Below, one piece after another: positions 25,782-34,892 of a stretch of DNA of 61,863 nt. The DNA is from an uncultured Lachnospiraceae bacterium. GTDB lineage: Bacteria > Bacillota > Clostridia > Lachnospirales > Lachnospiraceae. The first letter of the stretch is position 1, and every line of letters begins with the position of its first letter. The DNA is taken from the NCBI GenBank assembly GCA_900315055.1, contig OMXP01000008.1:1-61863 (forward strand). Reading direction: 5' to 3'. Below the pieces are notes generated by a model. That model saw nothing but the letters and a program-made list of their open reading frames with translations. It searched no databases and had not been told where the DNA came from. Made by a program: the position numbers and the translations under genes.

Positions 25782-26635
25782 CATACCGGGAAGCGATTCA
25801 GGAGGGCACGAAAGCGCTGACCCTGTCTTCTGATGCGGACGCGGCCCTTGATGCAAGACTGCTTCTCGAGGCCGTCTGCGGCACGAATCTCAACACGCTT
25901 CTTCTGTCCCCGGATAGGGAAGTGACAGCACAGGAGATGGCAGCATACCGCGGATTTCTGATAAGAAGAGAAGCCCACGAGCCGACGGCGATGATCCTTG
26001 GGCATGCGGGATTCATGGGATTCGATTTTATCGTCGATCCAAACGTCCTGATCCCGGAGCAGGACTCCGAGGCCCTGGTGGAGACGGCGCTGGATCTTGG
26101 CAAAGGGAAGAAGAACCTTCGGGTTCTGGATCTGTGTACGGGGAGCGGCTGCCTTCTGTTCTCGTTCCTGACACTTCAGGGGAACGGAGCCACGGGAGTC
26201 GGAACGGATCTGTCCAAGAAAGCACTGCAGGTCGCGGAAAAGAACCGGATGGCACTGGGCCTTACAGAACGCGCAGAATTGTATCAGGGAGATCTCTTTG
26301 AAGCCCTTTCGGGGCGATCTTTGGAGCATTCCTTTGACCTTGTGCTCTCGAATCCGCCCTACATTCAGACCGGCGTCATCGAAACGCTGCCAGAGGAGGT
26401 GCGCTGCGGGGAGCCGTACATGGCACTCGATGGCGGAGCGGACGGGCTCTCCTTTTACCGGAGAATCATCCCGAAAGCGAAAGACTTCCTTGCTCCCGGC
26501 GGGTGCCTTCTTCTGGAAATCGGGTATGATGAAGGGGACGATGTTCTTTCCCTTTGCCGGGAAGCGGGATATGCAGAGACATCGTTGAAGAAAGATTATG
26601 GTGGGAAGGACCGCGTGGTGACGGCCGCCCTGTAG
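25778..26635 (+). CDS. prmC: release factor glutamine methyltransferase
   Basis: The 285-residue protein has the PrmC helical N-domain, the SAM motif [12 protein letters not shown] (about 116-127) and the catalytic NPPY at 192-195. It methylates the Gln of the GGQ motif of release factors. The usual IPRPETE segment reads IPEQDSE, a local variation. The GTG start overlaps DUF1385 (GTGA). prfA, encoding its substrate, follows. Confidence 0.93.
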   Translation: MTYREAIQEGTKALTLSSDADAALDARLLLEAVCGTNLNTLLLSPDREVTAQEMAAYRGFLIRREAHEPTAMILGHAGFMGFDFIVDPNVLIPEQDSEALVETALDLGKGKKNLRVLDLCTGSGCLLFSFLTLQGNGATGVGTDLSKKALQVAEKNRMALGLTERAELYQGDLFEALSGRSLEHSFDLVLSNPPYIQTGVIETLPEEVRCGEPYMALDGGADGLSFYRRIIPKAKDFLAPGGCLLLEIGYDEGDDVLSLCREAGYAETSLKKDYGGKDRVVTAAL

Positions 26636-26651
26636 TTGTGAGGTTTTAACT

Positions 26652-27734
26652 ATGTTTGAAAACCTGGAGAGTGTACTGCTTCGCTATGAGGACATCAACC
26701 GGGAGCTGATGAGTGATTCGGCGACCGCCGACATGGACCGGTACACGAAGCTGATGAAGGAACAGAACAGCCTGACGCCGCTCGTCGAGGCCTATAAGGC
26801 CTACAAGAAGGCGGGCACCGACATGGACGAGGCGCAGGAGCTGATGACGGGTGAGACCGACGAGGATATGAAGGAGCTCGCCCGGGAATCCTATCAGGAA
26901 GCAAAGAAGACAAAAGAAGAGCTGCAGGAGAAGATCCGGCTCATGCTGATCCCGAAGGATCCCAACGATGAGAAGAACGTCATCATCGAGATCCGCGCCG
27001 GTGCCGGCGGAGATGAGGCGGCGCTCTTTGCAGGCGAGCTCTACCGCATGTACGTGCACTATGCCGAGAAGAAGGGCTGGAAGACCGATGTCATCGACTT
27101 CGAGGAGTCCGGCATCGGCGGCATGAAGTACATGGAGTTCATGGTAAACGGGGAGGGCGCGTACTCGAAGTTCAAGTATGAGTCCGGTGTTCACCGCGTG
27201 CAGCGCGTGCCGGTCACCGAGTCCCAGGGCAGAATCCACACCTCGACGGCAACCGTCGCGGTCATGCCGGAGGTGGACGAGGACATCAAGATCGATATCC
27301 CGCCGGAGGACTACCGGATCGATATCACGAGAGCGTCGGGAAACGGCGGCCAGGGTGTCAACACGACGGATTCCGCCGTGCGTCTGACCCACTTCCCGAC
27401 CGGCATCGTCATCTACTCCCAGACCGAGAGAAGCCAGCTGCAGAACAAGAACAAGGCGTTCGCACTGCTGCGAAGCAAGCTCTATGACCTCGAGCAGCAG
27501 AAGCGCCATGATGCGCAGGCAGACCTTCGCCGCTCCCAGATCGGTACCGGGGACCGCTCGGAGAAGATCCGCACCTACAACTTCCCGCAGAGCCGTGTCA
27601 CGGATCACCGCATCAAGCTCACGCTCTACAACCTCTCCGACATCATGAACGGAGATCTCGACGAGATCATCGATGCGCTGACGACGGCGGACAACGAGGC
27701 AAAGCTCTTAAAGATGGACGAACAGAAGCAGTAG
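26652..27734 (+). CDS. prfA: peptide chain release factor 1
   Basis: The 360-residue protein shows the UAG/UAA-decoding tripeptide PVT (187-189, in QRVPVTE) and the catalytic GGQ at 232-234 ([15 protein letters not shown]). The PXT form marks RF1 rather than RF2. It lies 16 bp after prmC. Confidence 0.97.
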   Translation: MFENLESVLLRYEDINRELMSDSATADMDRYTKLMKEQNSLTPLVEAYKAYKKAGTDMDEAQELMTGETDEDMKELARESYQEAKKTKEELQEKIRLMLIPKDPNDEKNVIIEIRAGAGGDEAALFAGELYRMYVHYAEKKGWKTDVIDFEESGIGGMKYMEFMVNGEGAYSKFKYESGVHRVQRVPVTESQGRIHTSTATVAVMPEVDEDIKIDIPPEDYRIDITRASGNGGQGVNTTDSAVRLTHFPTGIVIYSQTERSQLQNKNKAFALLRSKLYDLEQQKRHDAQADLRRSQIGTGDRSEKIRTYNFPQSRVTDHRIKLTLYNLSDIMNGDLDEIIDALTTADNEAKLLKMDEQKQ

Positions 27735-27745
27735 GAGGACATTCC

Positions 27746-28894
27746 ATGGCGGACGGGACAACTGACAGCAACCTTCTTGCATACCGGAAACAGCTCGATG
27801 AGATCGACGACAGGATCGTCTCCCTCTTTGAACAGCGCATGGCGATCTCCGAAGAGGTGGCAAAGGACAAGATCCGGACCGGGAAGCGGGTGCTCGACAG
27901 GAAGCGCGAGAGCGAGAAGCTCGAGACCCTCGGTGCAAAGGCAAGAACCGAGTTCAACAAAAAGGGCATCCAGGAGCTGTACCGGCAGATCATGGCCCTC
28001 TCGAGAAAGCGCCAGTACCAGATGATGGACGACGCGGGTGTTCTCCACAACACGCCGTTTCTCGAGGTGGACTCCCTGGTAAACGACAGGACCATCGTGG
28101 CCTATCAGGGGGCGGAGGGCTCCTACTCGCAGGCGGCGATGCTCCGGTTTTTCGGGGATTCGATCCGCAACTTCCACGTCGAGACTTTCCGCGATGCGAT
28201 GACGGCCATTGACGAGGGCGCCGCGGACTATGCGGTGCTGCCGATCGAGAACTCCACCGCGGGTATCGTCTCCGAGAACTATGACCTTCTCTCCGAGTTT
28301 GAAAACTACATCGTGGGCGAGCAGATCATCCCGATCCGCCACTGCCTGATGGGGTGCGAAGGGACGACAAAGGAGACGATCAGAACCGTCTACTCCCATG
28401 CGCAGTCCCTCATGCAGTCGGAGCGCTATCTTGCAAAGTATCCGTCCTGGGAACAGATCTCGATGGCAAACAATGCCTTCGCGGCACAGAAGGTCGCAAG
28501 GGATCATGACATCACGAAGGCCGCGATTGCAAGCGAGTATGCGGCAAAGGCCTACGGTCTTCAGATCATCGAGCGTGGCATCAATCAGGCATCCTCCAAC
28601 TCCACCAGGTTCATCATCGTGAGCAACCGGAAGATCTTCCGGAAGGGCGCGGGCAAGATCAGCCTGATCCTGGAGATCGAACACGAGAGCGGATCCCTCT
28701 ACCGGACGCTCTCGCACTTCATCTACAACGACCTGAACATGACCAAGATCGAGTCGAGACCCATCGAGGACAGGAACTGGGAGTACCGGTTCTTCATCGA
28801 CTTCGAGGGGAACCTGAATGATCCTTCGGTGCGGAACGCGCTTCGGGGCCTTCGGGAAGAGACAAGACACATGACCATCCTCGGGAATTACTGA
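27746..28894 (+). CDS. pheA: bifunctional chorismate mutase / prephenate dehydratase (P-protein)
   Basis: The 382-residue protein has an AroQ-type chorismate mutase (about 8-95: YRKQLDEIDDRIVSLFEQRM), a prephenate dehydratase domain (about 115-290: YQGAEGSYSQAA, LPIENSTAG, SSNSTRF) and a C-terminal ACT domain with ESRP for phenylalanine feedback. It converts chorismate to phenylpyruvate. It starts 11 bp after prfA with AGGAGG upstream and ends the operon at a strong terminator. Confidence 0.96.
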   Translation: MADGTTDSNLLAYRKQLDEIDDRIVSLFEQRMAISEEVAKDKIRTGKRVLDRKRESEKLETLGAKARTEFNKKGIQELYRQIMALSRKRQYQMMDDAGVLHNTPFLEVDSLVNDRTIVAYQGAEGSYSQAAMLRFFGDSIRNFHVETFRDAMTAIDEGAADYAVLPIENSTAGIVSENYDLLSEFENYIVGEQIIPIRHCLMGCEGTTKETIRTVYSHAQSLMQSERYLAKYPSWEQISMANNAFAAQKVARDHDITKAAIASEYAAKAYGLQIIERGINQASSNSTRFIIVSNRKIFRKGAGKISLILEIEHESGSLYRTLSHFIYNDLNMTKIESRPIEDRNWEYRFFIDFEGNLNDPSVRNALRGLREETRHMTILGNY

Positions 28895-28909
28895 AGATTG
28901 AACAGAAGG

Positions 28910-28949
28910 CGGGCTTTCTTCGCAAGGAGCGAAGAGAGCCCGTTTTTTT
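28910..28949 (+). terminator. terminator of the rpmE-pheA cluster
   Basis: A 14-bp stem (28910-28923 with 28929-28942) with loop AAGGA is followed by seven Ts. Confidence 0.85.
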
Positions 28950-29053
28950 CAAACAGGGATCCGGAAAACATGCACTTTTGAACGGAAAACAGCGTTTTAA
29001 CAAAAAGCTTACATTCTTTACCGGGGGAAAGAGTAAAATGGCGGACGGGATAT

Positions 29054-29059
29054 TATAAT
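29054..29059 (+). promoter_or_regulatory. -10 element for ppx-ppk1
   Basis: TATAAT about 80 bp before the Ppx gene, without an evident -35. Otherwise the 243-bp gap shows only AT-rich sequence and a GAGGAG ribosome site. Confidence 0.35.
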
Positions 29060-29137
29060 AGCGGTAGAGACAAAGGAGATACTGCGCCTTTGGATCCGTC
29101 GTTTTCACAACCATAAACAGTTGAGGAGTACTTTTCT

Positions 29138-30664
29138 ATGGCGATTCATACCTTTGCTGCCGTCGACGTCGGCAGTTATGAGCTTGGTCTGAAGATCTTC
29201 GAGATCTCACGCGGAAGGGGGATCCGCGAGGTGGATCACCTCGAGCGCCGCATTGACCTTGGCAGTGATACCTTTTACACGGGGAAGATCAGCCACCGGC
29301 ATGTCCTGCAGGTGGGAGAAGTTCTCCGGGATTTTCATTCGATCATGGAGACCTACCGGTGCGAGGACTACAAGGCCTACGGCACCTCGGCCATCCGCGA
29401 GATGACAAATGCGTCCCTGGTCCTTCGTCAGTGGGAGCAGATGAGCGGCATCCATGTGGACGTGATCTCGAACTCGGAGCAGCGCTTCCTCGACTACAAG
29501 TCCGTTGCCTCGCGGGGCCAGCAGTTCAATGACTTCATCAAGGAGTCCTGCGCGATCGTCGATATCGGCGGCGGCTCACTCCAGATCTCCTGGTTTGACG
29601 AGGATCGACTCTCCGCCACCCAGAACATGCCGCTCGGCGTTCTCCGTCTCTATGACAGGGTACGGCAGATCGACGCGAGAACCGACCAGTTCGAGGGCCT
29701 TGTCGAGGAGATCGTCGGGGCACAGATCGAGACCTTCAAGAAACTCTATCTCGGTGCGAGAAAGATCCACAACCTCATCATCATCGACGACCACATGTCA
29801 AACTTCATGCAGTCGCGGGGAATGGAGATCGTCTCTGCGGAAAAGCTCCAGGTACTGCTCTCCCAGACCAGAGAGTCTTCTCTTCACAACATCGGCTCTT
29901 CCCTGGGGCTTTCCGATGAGGCGCTGAATCTCCTCTACATCACCGGCATCATGGTGAACTACATCTGCCGCTCGTTCGGGGCAGACAGGATCTGGGGCAC
30001 GGGTGTCACGCTCTGCGACGGCATCGCCTATGAGTACGCGGAAAAGCACCGGATCCTGCCGCCGAGCCACGATTTCGACGAGGATATCCTGGCCTGCACG
30101 AGTGAGATTTCCAAGCGCTACATGGGCTCCGAGACCAGATCCGATACGCTGGAAACCATCGCAACGAAGATCTTCGATGCCACGAAGAAGATCCACGGCA
30201 TGAGAGCAAGGGAGAAGCTGCTGCTTCGCATCTCGGCGCGTCTTCACGACTGCGGCAAGTACATCTCCATGGCAAACATCGGGGAGTGCGGCTATGACAT
30301 CATCATGGCGACCGAGATCATCGGTCTCTCCCACAAGGAGCGTGAGATCGTCGCGAACGTCGTCCGTTACAACCACAGTGAGTTTGTCTACTACGAGGAG
30401 CAGGAGAACGTCACCGATCTCGACCTCGACAGCTACATGACCATCACGAACCTGACCGCCATCCTGCAGCTGGCAAACGGTCTTGACCGCTCCCACAAGC
30501 AGAAGTTCGGAGATATCCGGATTCAGGTGCGGGGCGACAAGATGGTGATCACGGTGCGGCAGGGCGTTGACATTACGCTGGAGAAGGGCATGATCAAGCA
30601 CCGCGCGGACTTCTTTGAGGAGATCCTCGGACTGACACCGGTGATCCGGCAGAGCAACCGCTAA
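29138..30664 (+). CDS. Ppx/GppA phosphatase with C-terminal HD domain
   Basis: The 508-residue protein joins an acetate-kinase-fold Ppx/GppA domain (about 1-305: AAVDVGSYELGL, YGTSAIREM, VDIGGGSLQIS) to an HD domain (about 310-480: ARLHDCGKYIS). Such proteins degrade polyphosphate from its ends and/or hydrolyse pppGpp. It sits 13 bp before ppk1, so polyphosphate is the likely substrate. Confidence 0.9.
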   Translation: MAIHTFAAVDVGSYELGLKIFEISRGRGIREVDHLERRIDLGSDTFYTGKISHRHVLQVGEVLRDFHSIMETYRCEDYKAYGTSAIREMTNASLVLRQWEQMSGIHVDVISNSEQRFLDYKSVASRGQQFNDFIKESCAIVDIGGGSLQISWFDEDRLSATQNMPLGVLRLYDRVRQIDARTDQFEGLVEEIVGAQIETFKKLYLGARKIHNLIIIDDHMSNFMQSRGMEIVSAEKLQVLLSQTRESSLHNIGSSLGLSDEALNLLYITGIMVNYICRSFGADRIWGTGVTLCDGIAYEYAEKHRILPPSHDFDEDILACTSEISKRYMGSETRSDTLETIATKIFDATKKIHGMRAREKLLLRISARLHDCGKYISMANIGECGYDIIMATEIIGLSHKEREIVANVVRYNHSEFVYYEEQENVTDLDLDSYMTITNLTAILQLANGLDRSHKQKFGDIRIQVRGDKMVITVRQGVDITLEKGMIKHRADFFEEILGLTPVIRQSNR

Positions 30665-30677
30665 GGAGGAGCTGACA

Positions 30678-32909
30678 ATGCAGAACAAAGCACAGGCCGA
30701 AAAGGCTGTGGATTACAGAAATCCGGACTATTACTGGAACAGGGAGCTGTCCTGGCTCCAGTTCAACAGAAGGTGCCTCGGCGAGGCAAGGAGCAGGGAG
30801 AATCCTCTGATGGAGCGTCTGAACTTCCTCTCCATCACCGCGAGCAACCTCGATGAGTTCTTCATGGTCCGTGTCTCCTCCCTCCAGGACATGGTTCACT
30901 CCGAGTACACGAAGCGGGACATCGCGGGCATGACGGCATCGGAACAGCTCTCCGCGGTTCTTGCCGACACGCACGACTTCATGAGCTCCCAGTACTACAC
31001 CTACAACCGTCAGCTGGTTCCTGCCCTCCGGGAAGAGGGGATCACCATGATCGACGATTATGAGGATCTGACAGAGGACGAGAAGAGCTACCTCGAGGAC
31101 TACTTTACGACCGAGGTCTATCCGGTGGTCACACCGATGGCCGTCGACTCCTCCCGTCCGTTCCCGCTGATCCTGAACAAGAGCCTGAACATCGGAGCCC
31201 TGCTTACCCGCAAGGAGAACGCGGGCCCCGGGATCCTCAACCGGACGAAGAAGGCCAAGAAGGCCATGAAGTCCGAGGCGGAGAACCTCGAATTTGCCAC
31301 GGTTCAGGTACCGTCTGTCCTGCCGAGAGTGATCCGGCTTCCCGAGGAGAGCGAGAAGCCGCACACCGCGCGGGTGATCCTCATGGAGACCCTGATCCGC
31401 CACTACATGCCGCGGCTCTTTCTCAACTACAACATCGTCTGCGCCTATCCCTACCGCATCACCCGTTCTGCCGACATGGACATCGACGAGGATGAGGCCG
31501 AGGATCTGCTCCGGGAGATCGAGAAACAGCTGAAGAAGCGCCGCCACGGATATGCGATCCGCCTGGAAGTCGAGAACGACATGGACCCCAGGATGCTGAA
31601 TATCCTCTGCAGCGAGCTGCTGCTTCCGCAGGACGAGGTCTATCACATCGACGGACCGCTCGATCTTACCTTCCTCTCGAAGGTGAGAAAGCTCGAGGGC
31701 TTTGACGACCTGCACGAGCACAGGTATGCGCCGCCGCAGGAGGTGCCGCAGCTTCCCACCGGCTGCGATATCTTCGCCCAGATCCGGAAGAGCGACATCT
31801 TCATGCAGCACCCCTATGAGTCCTTCCAGCCGGTCGTCGATTTCATCGCAAACGCGGCTGTCGACCCGCAGGTTCTTGCGATCAAGCAGACGCTCTACCG
31901 CGTCTCCGGCAATTCGCCGATTGTCGCTGCCCTCGCAAAGGCCGCGGACAACGGCAAGCAGGTGACGGTTCTCGTCGAACTGAAGGCCCGCTTTGATGAG
32001 CAGAACAACATCGTCTGGGCACGCATGCTCGAGAAGGCAGGCTGCCATGTCATCTACGGCCTTGTGGGCCTCAAAACCCACAGCAAGATCACCCTGGTGG
32101 TGCGCCGCGAGGAGGATGGGATCCGCCGCTATGTGCACCTTGCCACCGGCAACTACAACGATGTCACTGCAAAGCTCTACACGGACTGCGGTCTCATGAC
32201 CTGCAAGGAGCCCTTCGGAGAGGACGCGACCGCTGTCTTCAACATGCTCTCCGGCTACTCCGAACCCAAGAGCTGGAACAGACTGATCCTTGCCCCTCTG
32301 TGGATGAAGAACCGGTTCCTGTCCCTGATCGATCGCGAGGCACAGCACGCGAAGAACGGCGAGCCCGCGCACATCACGGCAAAGATGAACAGCCTGTGCG
32401 ATCCGGATATCATCGAGGGTCTCTACAAGGCGAATGCGGCAGGCGTGGAGATTGACCTCATCATCCGCGGCATCTGCTGCCTGAAGGTCGGTATTCCCGG
32501 GATCTCGGATCACATCCGGGTGCGCTCGATTGTCGGCAATTTCCTCGAGCACTCGAGAATCTTCAAGTTCGAGAACGCGGGACGTCCGGAGTACTATGCC
32601 GGATCCGCCGACTGGATGCCGAGAAACCTCGACCGCCGCGTCGAGATCGTCTTCCCGCTTGAGGACGAGAACGTCAAGAAGAAGGCGGAGCACATCCTGC
32701 AGGTGGAACTTGCCGATACGATGCAGGCATCACTCCTGAAGACCGACGGCACCTATGAGAAGGTGGACCGCAGGGGCAAGGAGAAGATCAACTCCCAGCT
32801 GATCTTCTGCAACGAGGCCGTTGCCGCGGCAAAGGCTGCGCGTCAGCAGGCTGACTCCAGACACTTCATCCCCGAGGAGCATCATCAGGGGCTGGAGGAA
32901 CAGGAGTAA
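30678..32909 (+). CDS. ppk1: polyphosphate kinase 1
   Basis: The 743-residue protein starts with the PPK1 N-domain (NRELSWLQFNRR, ASNLDEFFMVR). It keeps the phosphorylated histidine H468 in GLKTHSKITLV and the second catalytic histidine H625 in EHSRIFKF. It polymerises ATP gamma-phosphate into polyphosphate at the membrane face. It is cotranscribed with the exopolyphosphatase-type gene upstream, giving synthesis and degradation in one unit. Confidence 0.96.
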   Translation: MQNKAQAEKAVDYRNPDYYWNRELSWLQFNRRCLGEARSRENPLMERLNFLSITASNLDEFFMVRVSSLQDMVHSEYTKRDIAGMTASEQLSAVLADTHDFMSSQYYTYNRQLVPALREEGITMIDDYEDLTEDEKSYLEDYFTTEVYPVVTPMAVDSSRPFPLILNKSLNIGALLTRKENAGPGILNRTKKAKKAMKSEAENLEFATVQVPSVLPRVIRLPEESEKPHTARVILMETLIRHYMPRLFLNYNIVCAYPYRITRSADMDIDEDEAEDLLREIEKQLKKRRHGYAIRLEVENDMDPRMLNILCSELLLPQDEVYHIDGPLDLTFLSKVRKLEGFDDLHEHRYAPPQEVPQLPTGCDIFAQIRKSDIFMQHPYESFQPVVDFIANAAVDPQVLAIKQTLYRVSGNSPIVAALAKAADNGKQVTVLVELKARFDEQNNIVWARMLEKAGCHVIYGLVGLKTHSKITLVVRREEDGIRRYVHLATGNYNDVTAKLYTDCGLMTCKEPFGEDATAVFNMLSGYSEPKSWNRLILAPLWMKNRFLSLIDREAQHAKNGEPAHITAKMNSLCDPDIIEGLYKANAAGVEIDLIIRGICCLKVGIPGISDHIRVRSIVGNFLEHSRIFKFENAGRPEYYAGSADWMPRNLDRRVEIVFPLEDENVKKKAEHILQVELADTMQASLLKTDGTYEKVDRRGKEKINSQLIFCNEAVAAAKAARQQADSRHFIPEEHHQGLEEQE

Positions 32910-32923
32910 ATTTGTAAAGCTAA

Positions 32924-33173
32924 ATGGCAGAGATTGTTGAAGAGCGGATAGACAACGTAGAAACAGAAGCGGGAAGATATCCTGTTACTTTAGAAAACCT
33001 GGAGAGATGAAGACATAAAAGGGGTAATGCCTGTCGTTGGTCAATACCCTGTAATGGTAAGAGCAGCCGCAACCTTAACAGGAACGGCTGCTTTTTGCAT
33101 CCGGAACTGCACAATAGAAGATTCTGCGCCGTACATTGATGCAAAGGGGCTTGCGATGTCAAGGATCGTATAG
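32924..33173 (+). pseudogene. two short open frames in the AT-richer gap after ppk1, possible gene remnant
   Basis: A 28-codon frame (32924-33010, MAEIVEERIDNV...) and a 48-codon frame (33027-33173, starting MPVVGQYPVM after AAAAGGGGTA) lie in tandem in different frames. Neither matches a family I recognise. The second contains the hairpin that may terminate ppk1. They may be decayed remains of a transferred gene or chance frames. From 33174 to 33246 I see no gene. Confidence 0.25.
33062..33096 (+). terminator. probable terminator of ppx-ppk1
   Basis: AGCAGCCG pairs with CGGCTGCT over a 15-base loop, followed by TTTTTG. Confidence 0.5.
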
Positions 33174-33246
33174 AATAATAAAACAGTAATTTCGTATTGA
33201 GAAAATGCGCCCCGGAATCGCGAATTAAATTCAATATAAGCATTAA

Positions 33247-33265
33247 CTGTGATAATATCGCACAG
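33247..33265 (+). promoter_or_regulatory. -10-like element within an inverted repeat, upstream of hepT
   Basis: CTGTG and CACAG flank GATAATAT-like sequence; TGT precedes GATAAT, an extended -10 form. It lies 22-40 bp before the hepT start, where toxin-antitoxin autoregulation usually acts. Confidence 0.35.
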
Positions 33266-33286
33266 AAAAGGAAGGGAGGAGTCAGA

Positions 33287-33712
33287 ATGGACAGGAAAGC
33301 ACAAAATCGCTACAGGAGTTATTTAAAGAGCCTGGCAGGACTGGAAGAAGCAAAATACAGAGATCCCTCGGATGATTTTGTAATGAGCGGAACGGTACTG
33401 AAATTCAATCTGACTTTTGATATCTCTTGGAAAGTCATGAAAGATATTGCGGTTAAATATTTCAAAGTTTTGGATTTCGCCACCGGATCCCCGCGGGAAT
33501 GCCTGAGGGTGGCACATAATCTGCAGCTTATTTCCGATGACAGATGGATGCAGATGCTGAACCTTAGGAACGAACTTTCCCATGACTATGACGGAAGCCT
33601 TGCAAGGCAATCGTTTGATAAAATTGTGGATGAGTACATACCGCTGTTTTCAGAGTTTGCCAGAGTGGCAGGGAGATATTTAGATGATACTGACGAAGAA
33701 TCTAACGATTGA
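33287..33712 (+). CDS. hepT: HepT-like HEPN RNase toxin (HI0074 family)
   Basis: The 141-residue helical protein belongs to the HI0074 / nucleotidyltransferase substrate-binding group. It carries R94-x4-H99-x-Y101 (RNELSHDY), the RX4HXY motif that in HepT toxins gives RNase activity, and whose Tyr is AMPylated by MntA. GGGAGGAG precedes ATG 33287; the frame is open upstream to 33197 but without a site. It overlaps mntA by 29 nt. Base composition is clearly AT-richer than the neighbours, suggesting transfer. Toxicity is inferred from the motif only. Confidence 0.8.
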   Translation: MDRKAQNRYRSYLKSLAGLEEAKYRDPSDDFVMSGTVLKFNLTFDISWKVMKDIAVKYFKVLDFATGSPRECLRVAHNLQLISDDRWMQMLNLRNELSHDYDGSLARQSFDKIVDEYIPLFSEFARVAGRYLDDTDEESND

Positions 33713-33974
33713 TGAGATATTGGGACAGATTAAGGATATTTGCCAGAGAAATGGTGTTAGGCATCTTTACCTGTTCGGCTCCTATGCCCAGGGTACACAG
33801 ACGGAAACCAGTGACATTGACATTGTCGTTCAGGGCGTAAAAGACTTCGACAGGCTCAACGAAGAAATTCAGAACATCCCGACTTTGAAAACCATCGATT
33901 TGTTTGTATACGAGAATTGCCTGAACCCTTACCTGCGCGAAGAAATTCAAAGTAATGCGAAGCAAATCTACTGA
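33684..33974 (+). CDS. mntA: MntA-like nucleotidyltransferase antitoxin (HI0073 family)
   Basis: The 96-residue minimal nucleotidyltransferase has the exact GSX10DXD motif (G32-S33 ... D44-I-D46 in LFGSYAQGTQTETSDID) and a third acidic residue D72 (TIDLFV). In characterised pairs the antitoxin transfers AMP from ATP onto the HepT tyrosine and blocks its RNase activity (type VII toxin-antitoxin). It lies directly after and overlapping hepT. Confidence 0.82.
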   Translation: MILTKNLTIDEILGQIKDICQRNGVRHLYLFGSYAQGTQTETSDIDIVVQGVKDFDRLNEEIQNIPTLKTIDLFVYENCLNPYLREEIQSNAKQIY

Positions 33975-34020
33975 TTGTAAGATGCTCATCGAGCAACCTT
34001 ATGACAGAAACAGTCATGAT

Positions 34021-34050
34021 TTGACAGCACGCATCATGTTACACCATAAT
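34021..34050 (+). promoter_or_regulatory. strong orphan promoter downstream of mntA
   Basis: TTGACA is a perfect -35, with an 18-base spacer and CATAAT. Transcription would start near 34057 and meet a terminator about 100 nt later, before the sugar transferase gene. Confidence 0.5.
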
Positions 34051-34056
34051 TTATGT

Positions 34057-34157
34057 ATCGACGATTATTCACATAACCGGGCACTCCTGTTCGCAGTGCC
34101 GGTTTGGAGACAAGAGAATTCGGCGGATTCCGGGAAGAGGAATCTGCCGTCTTTTTT
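34057..34157 (+). ncRNA. candidate small RNA or attenuated leader
   Basis: Between an orphan promoter and an intrinsic terminator lies about 100 nt with an internal hairpin (ACCGGGCACT at 34076-34085 pairing with AGTGCCGGT at 34095-34103, one bulge) plus the terminator stem. No convincing coding frame is present; a seven-codon frame at 34053 has no ribosome site. It may be a free small RNA or a premature-termination control for the sugar transferase operon. Confidence 0.35.
34121..34157 (+). terminator. intrinsic terminator before the sugar transferase
   Basis: An 11-bp stem (34121-34131 with 34139-34149, one wobble) is followed by TCTTTTTT. It lies 22 bp before the likely start of the next gene. 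Confidence 0.75.
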
Positions 34158-34171
34158 GTGCCGTCCAAAAC

Positions 34172-34180
34172 TGGTATCAT
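34172..34180 (+). promoter_or_regulatory. extended -10 just before the sugar transferase start
   Basis: TGGTATCAT ends seven bases before ATG 34188. With no ribosome site visible, transcription starting at or near the ATG would give a leaderless mRNA. Confidence 0.35.
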
Positions 34181-34187
34181 GGCTGTT

Positions 34188-34892
34188 ATGGAAAACGAAA
34201 AAACCTTCGCGGAAACGGAAACAAGTAAAGAAGATTCCCTGAAGCACCATAAGGCGGGAATCTATGAAATCGTGGTGAAGCGCCTCATCGACATCGTCCT
34301 CTGTCTTCTTGTCCTGGTGCTCTTCTGGTGGCTCTACCTTGTCCTTGCCATTCTGGTCCGGGTAAAGCTCGGAAGCCCCGTGTTCTTCCATCAGGACAGG
34401 CCGGGGAAGGACGGAAAGGTGTTCGGGCTGTTAAAGTTTCGGACGATGACGGATCAAAGAGATGCAAACGGAGAGCTTCTGCCCGATGATGTGCGGCTCA
34501 CGCCGTTTGGCCGAAAGCTTCGCAGCACGAGCCTTGATGAGATCCCGGAACTCTTCAATATCCTGAAGGGGGACATGAGTCTTGTGGGACCGAGACCTCT
34601 CCTTGTCCGGTACCTGCCGCGCTACAACGCGCATCAGGCACGCCGGCACGAGGTGCGTCCGGGTTTGACCGGCTGGGCACAGGTGAACGGGCGGAATGCA
34701 ATCTCGTGGACGGAAAAGTTCGACTACGATGTCTACTACGTCGACCACATCAGCTTCCTCTTTGATCTTCGGATCATCGGACGCACCATCAAAACGGCTG
34801 TGGTTCATCAGGACGGGATCTCGTCCGCAACCTCGGCGACCATGGAGGAATTCATGGGGGATGAAGAGGTACAGAAGGAGAAAAGCAAATGA
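34188..34892 (+). CDS. undecaprenyl-phosphate sugar phosphotransferase (bacterial sugar transferase)
   Basis: The 234-residue protein has one hydrophobic N-terminal segment (about 27-55) and the bacterial sugar transferase catalytic domain: KFRTM, LRSTSLDEIPELFNILKGDMSLVGPRP and RPGLTGWAQVNGRN. It transfers a sugar-1-phosphate to undecaprenyl phosphate, starting a surface glycan. ATG 34188 or ATG 34179 are both possible; longer versions would run through the terminator. It overlaps the next gene by four bases. Confidence 0.88.
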   Translation: MENEKTFAETETSKEDSLKHHKAGIYEIVVKRLIDIVLCLLVLVLFWWLYLVLAILVRVKLGSPVFFHQDRPGKDGKVFGLLKFRTMTDQRDANGELLPDDVRLTPFGRKLRSTSLDEIPELFNILKGDMSLVGPRPLLVRYLPRYNAHQARRHEVRPGLTGWAQVNGRNAISWTEKFDYDVYYVDHISFLFDLRIIGRTIKTAVVHQDGISSATSATMEEFMGDEEVQKEKSK

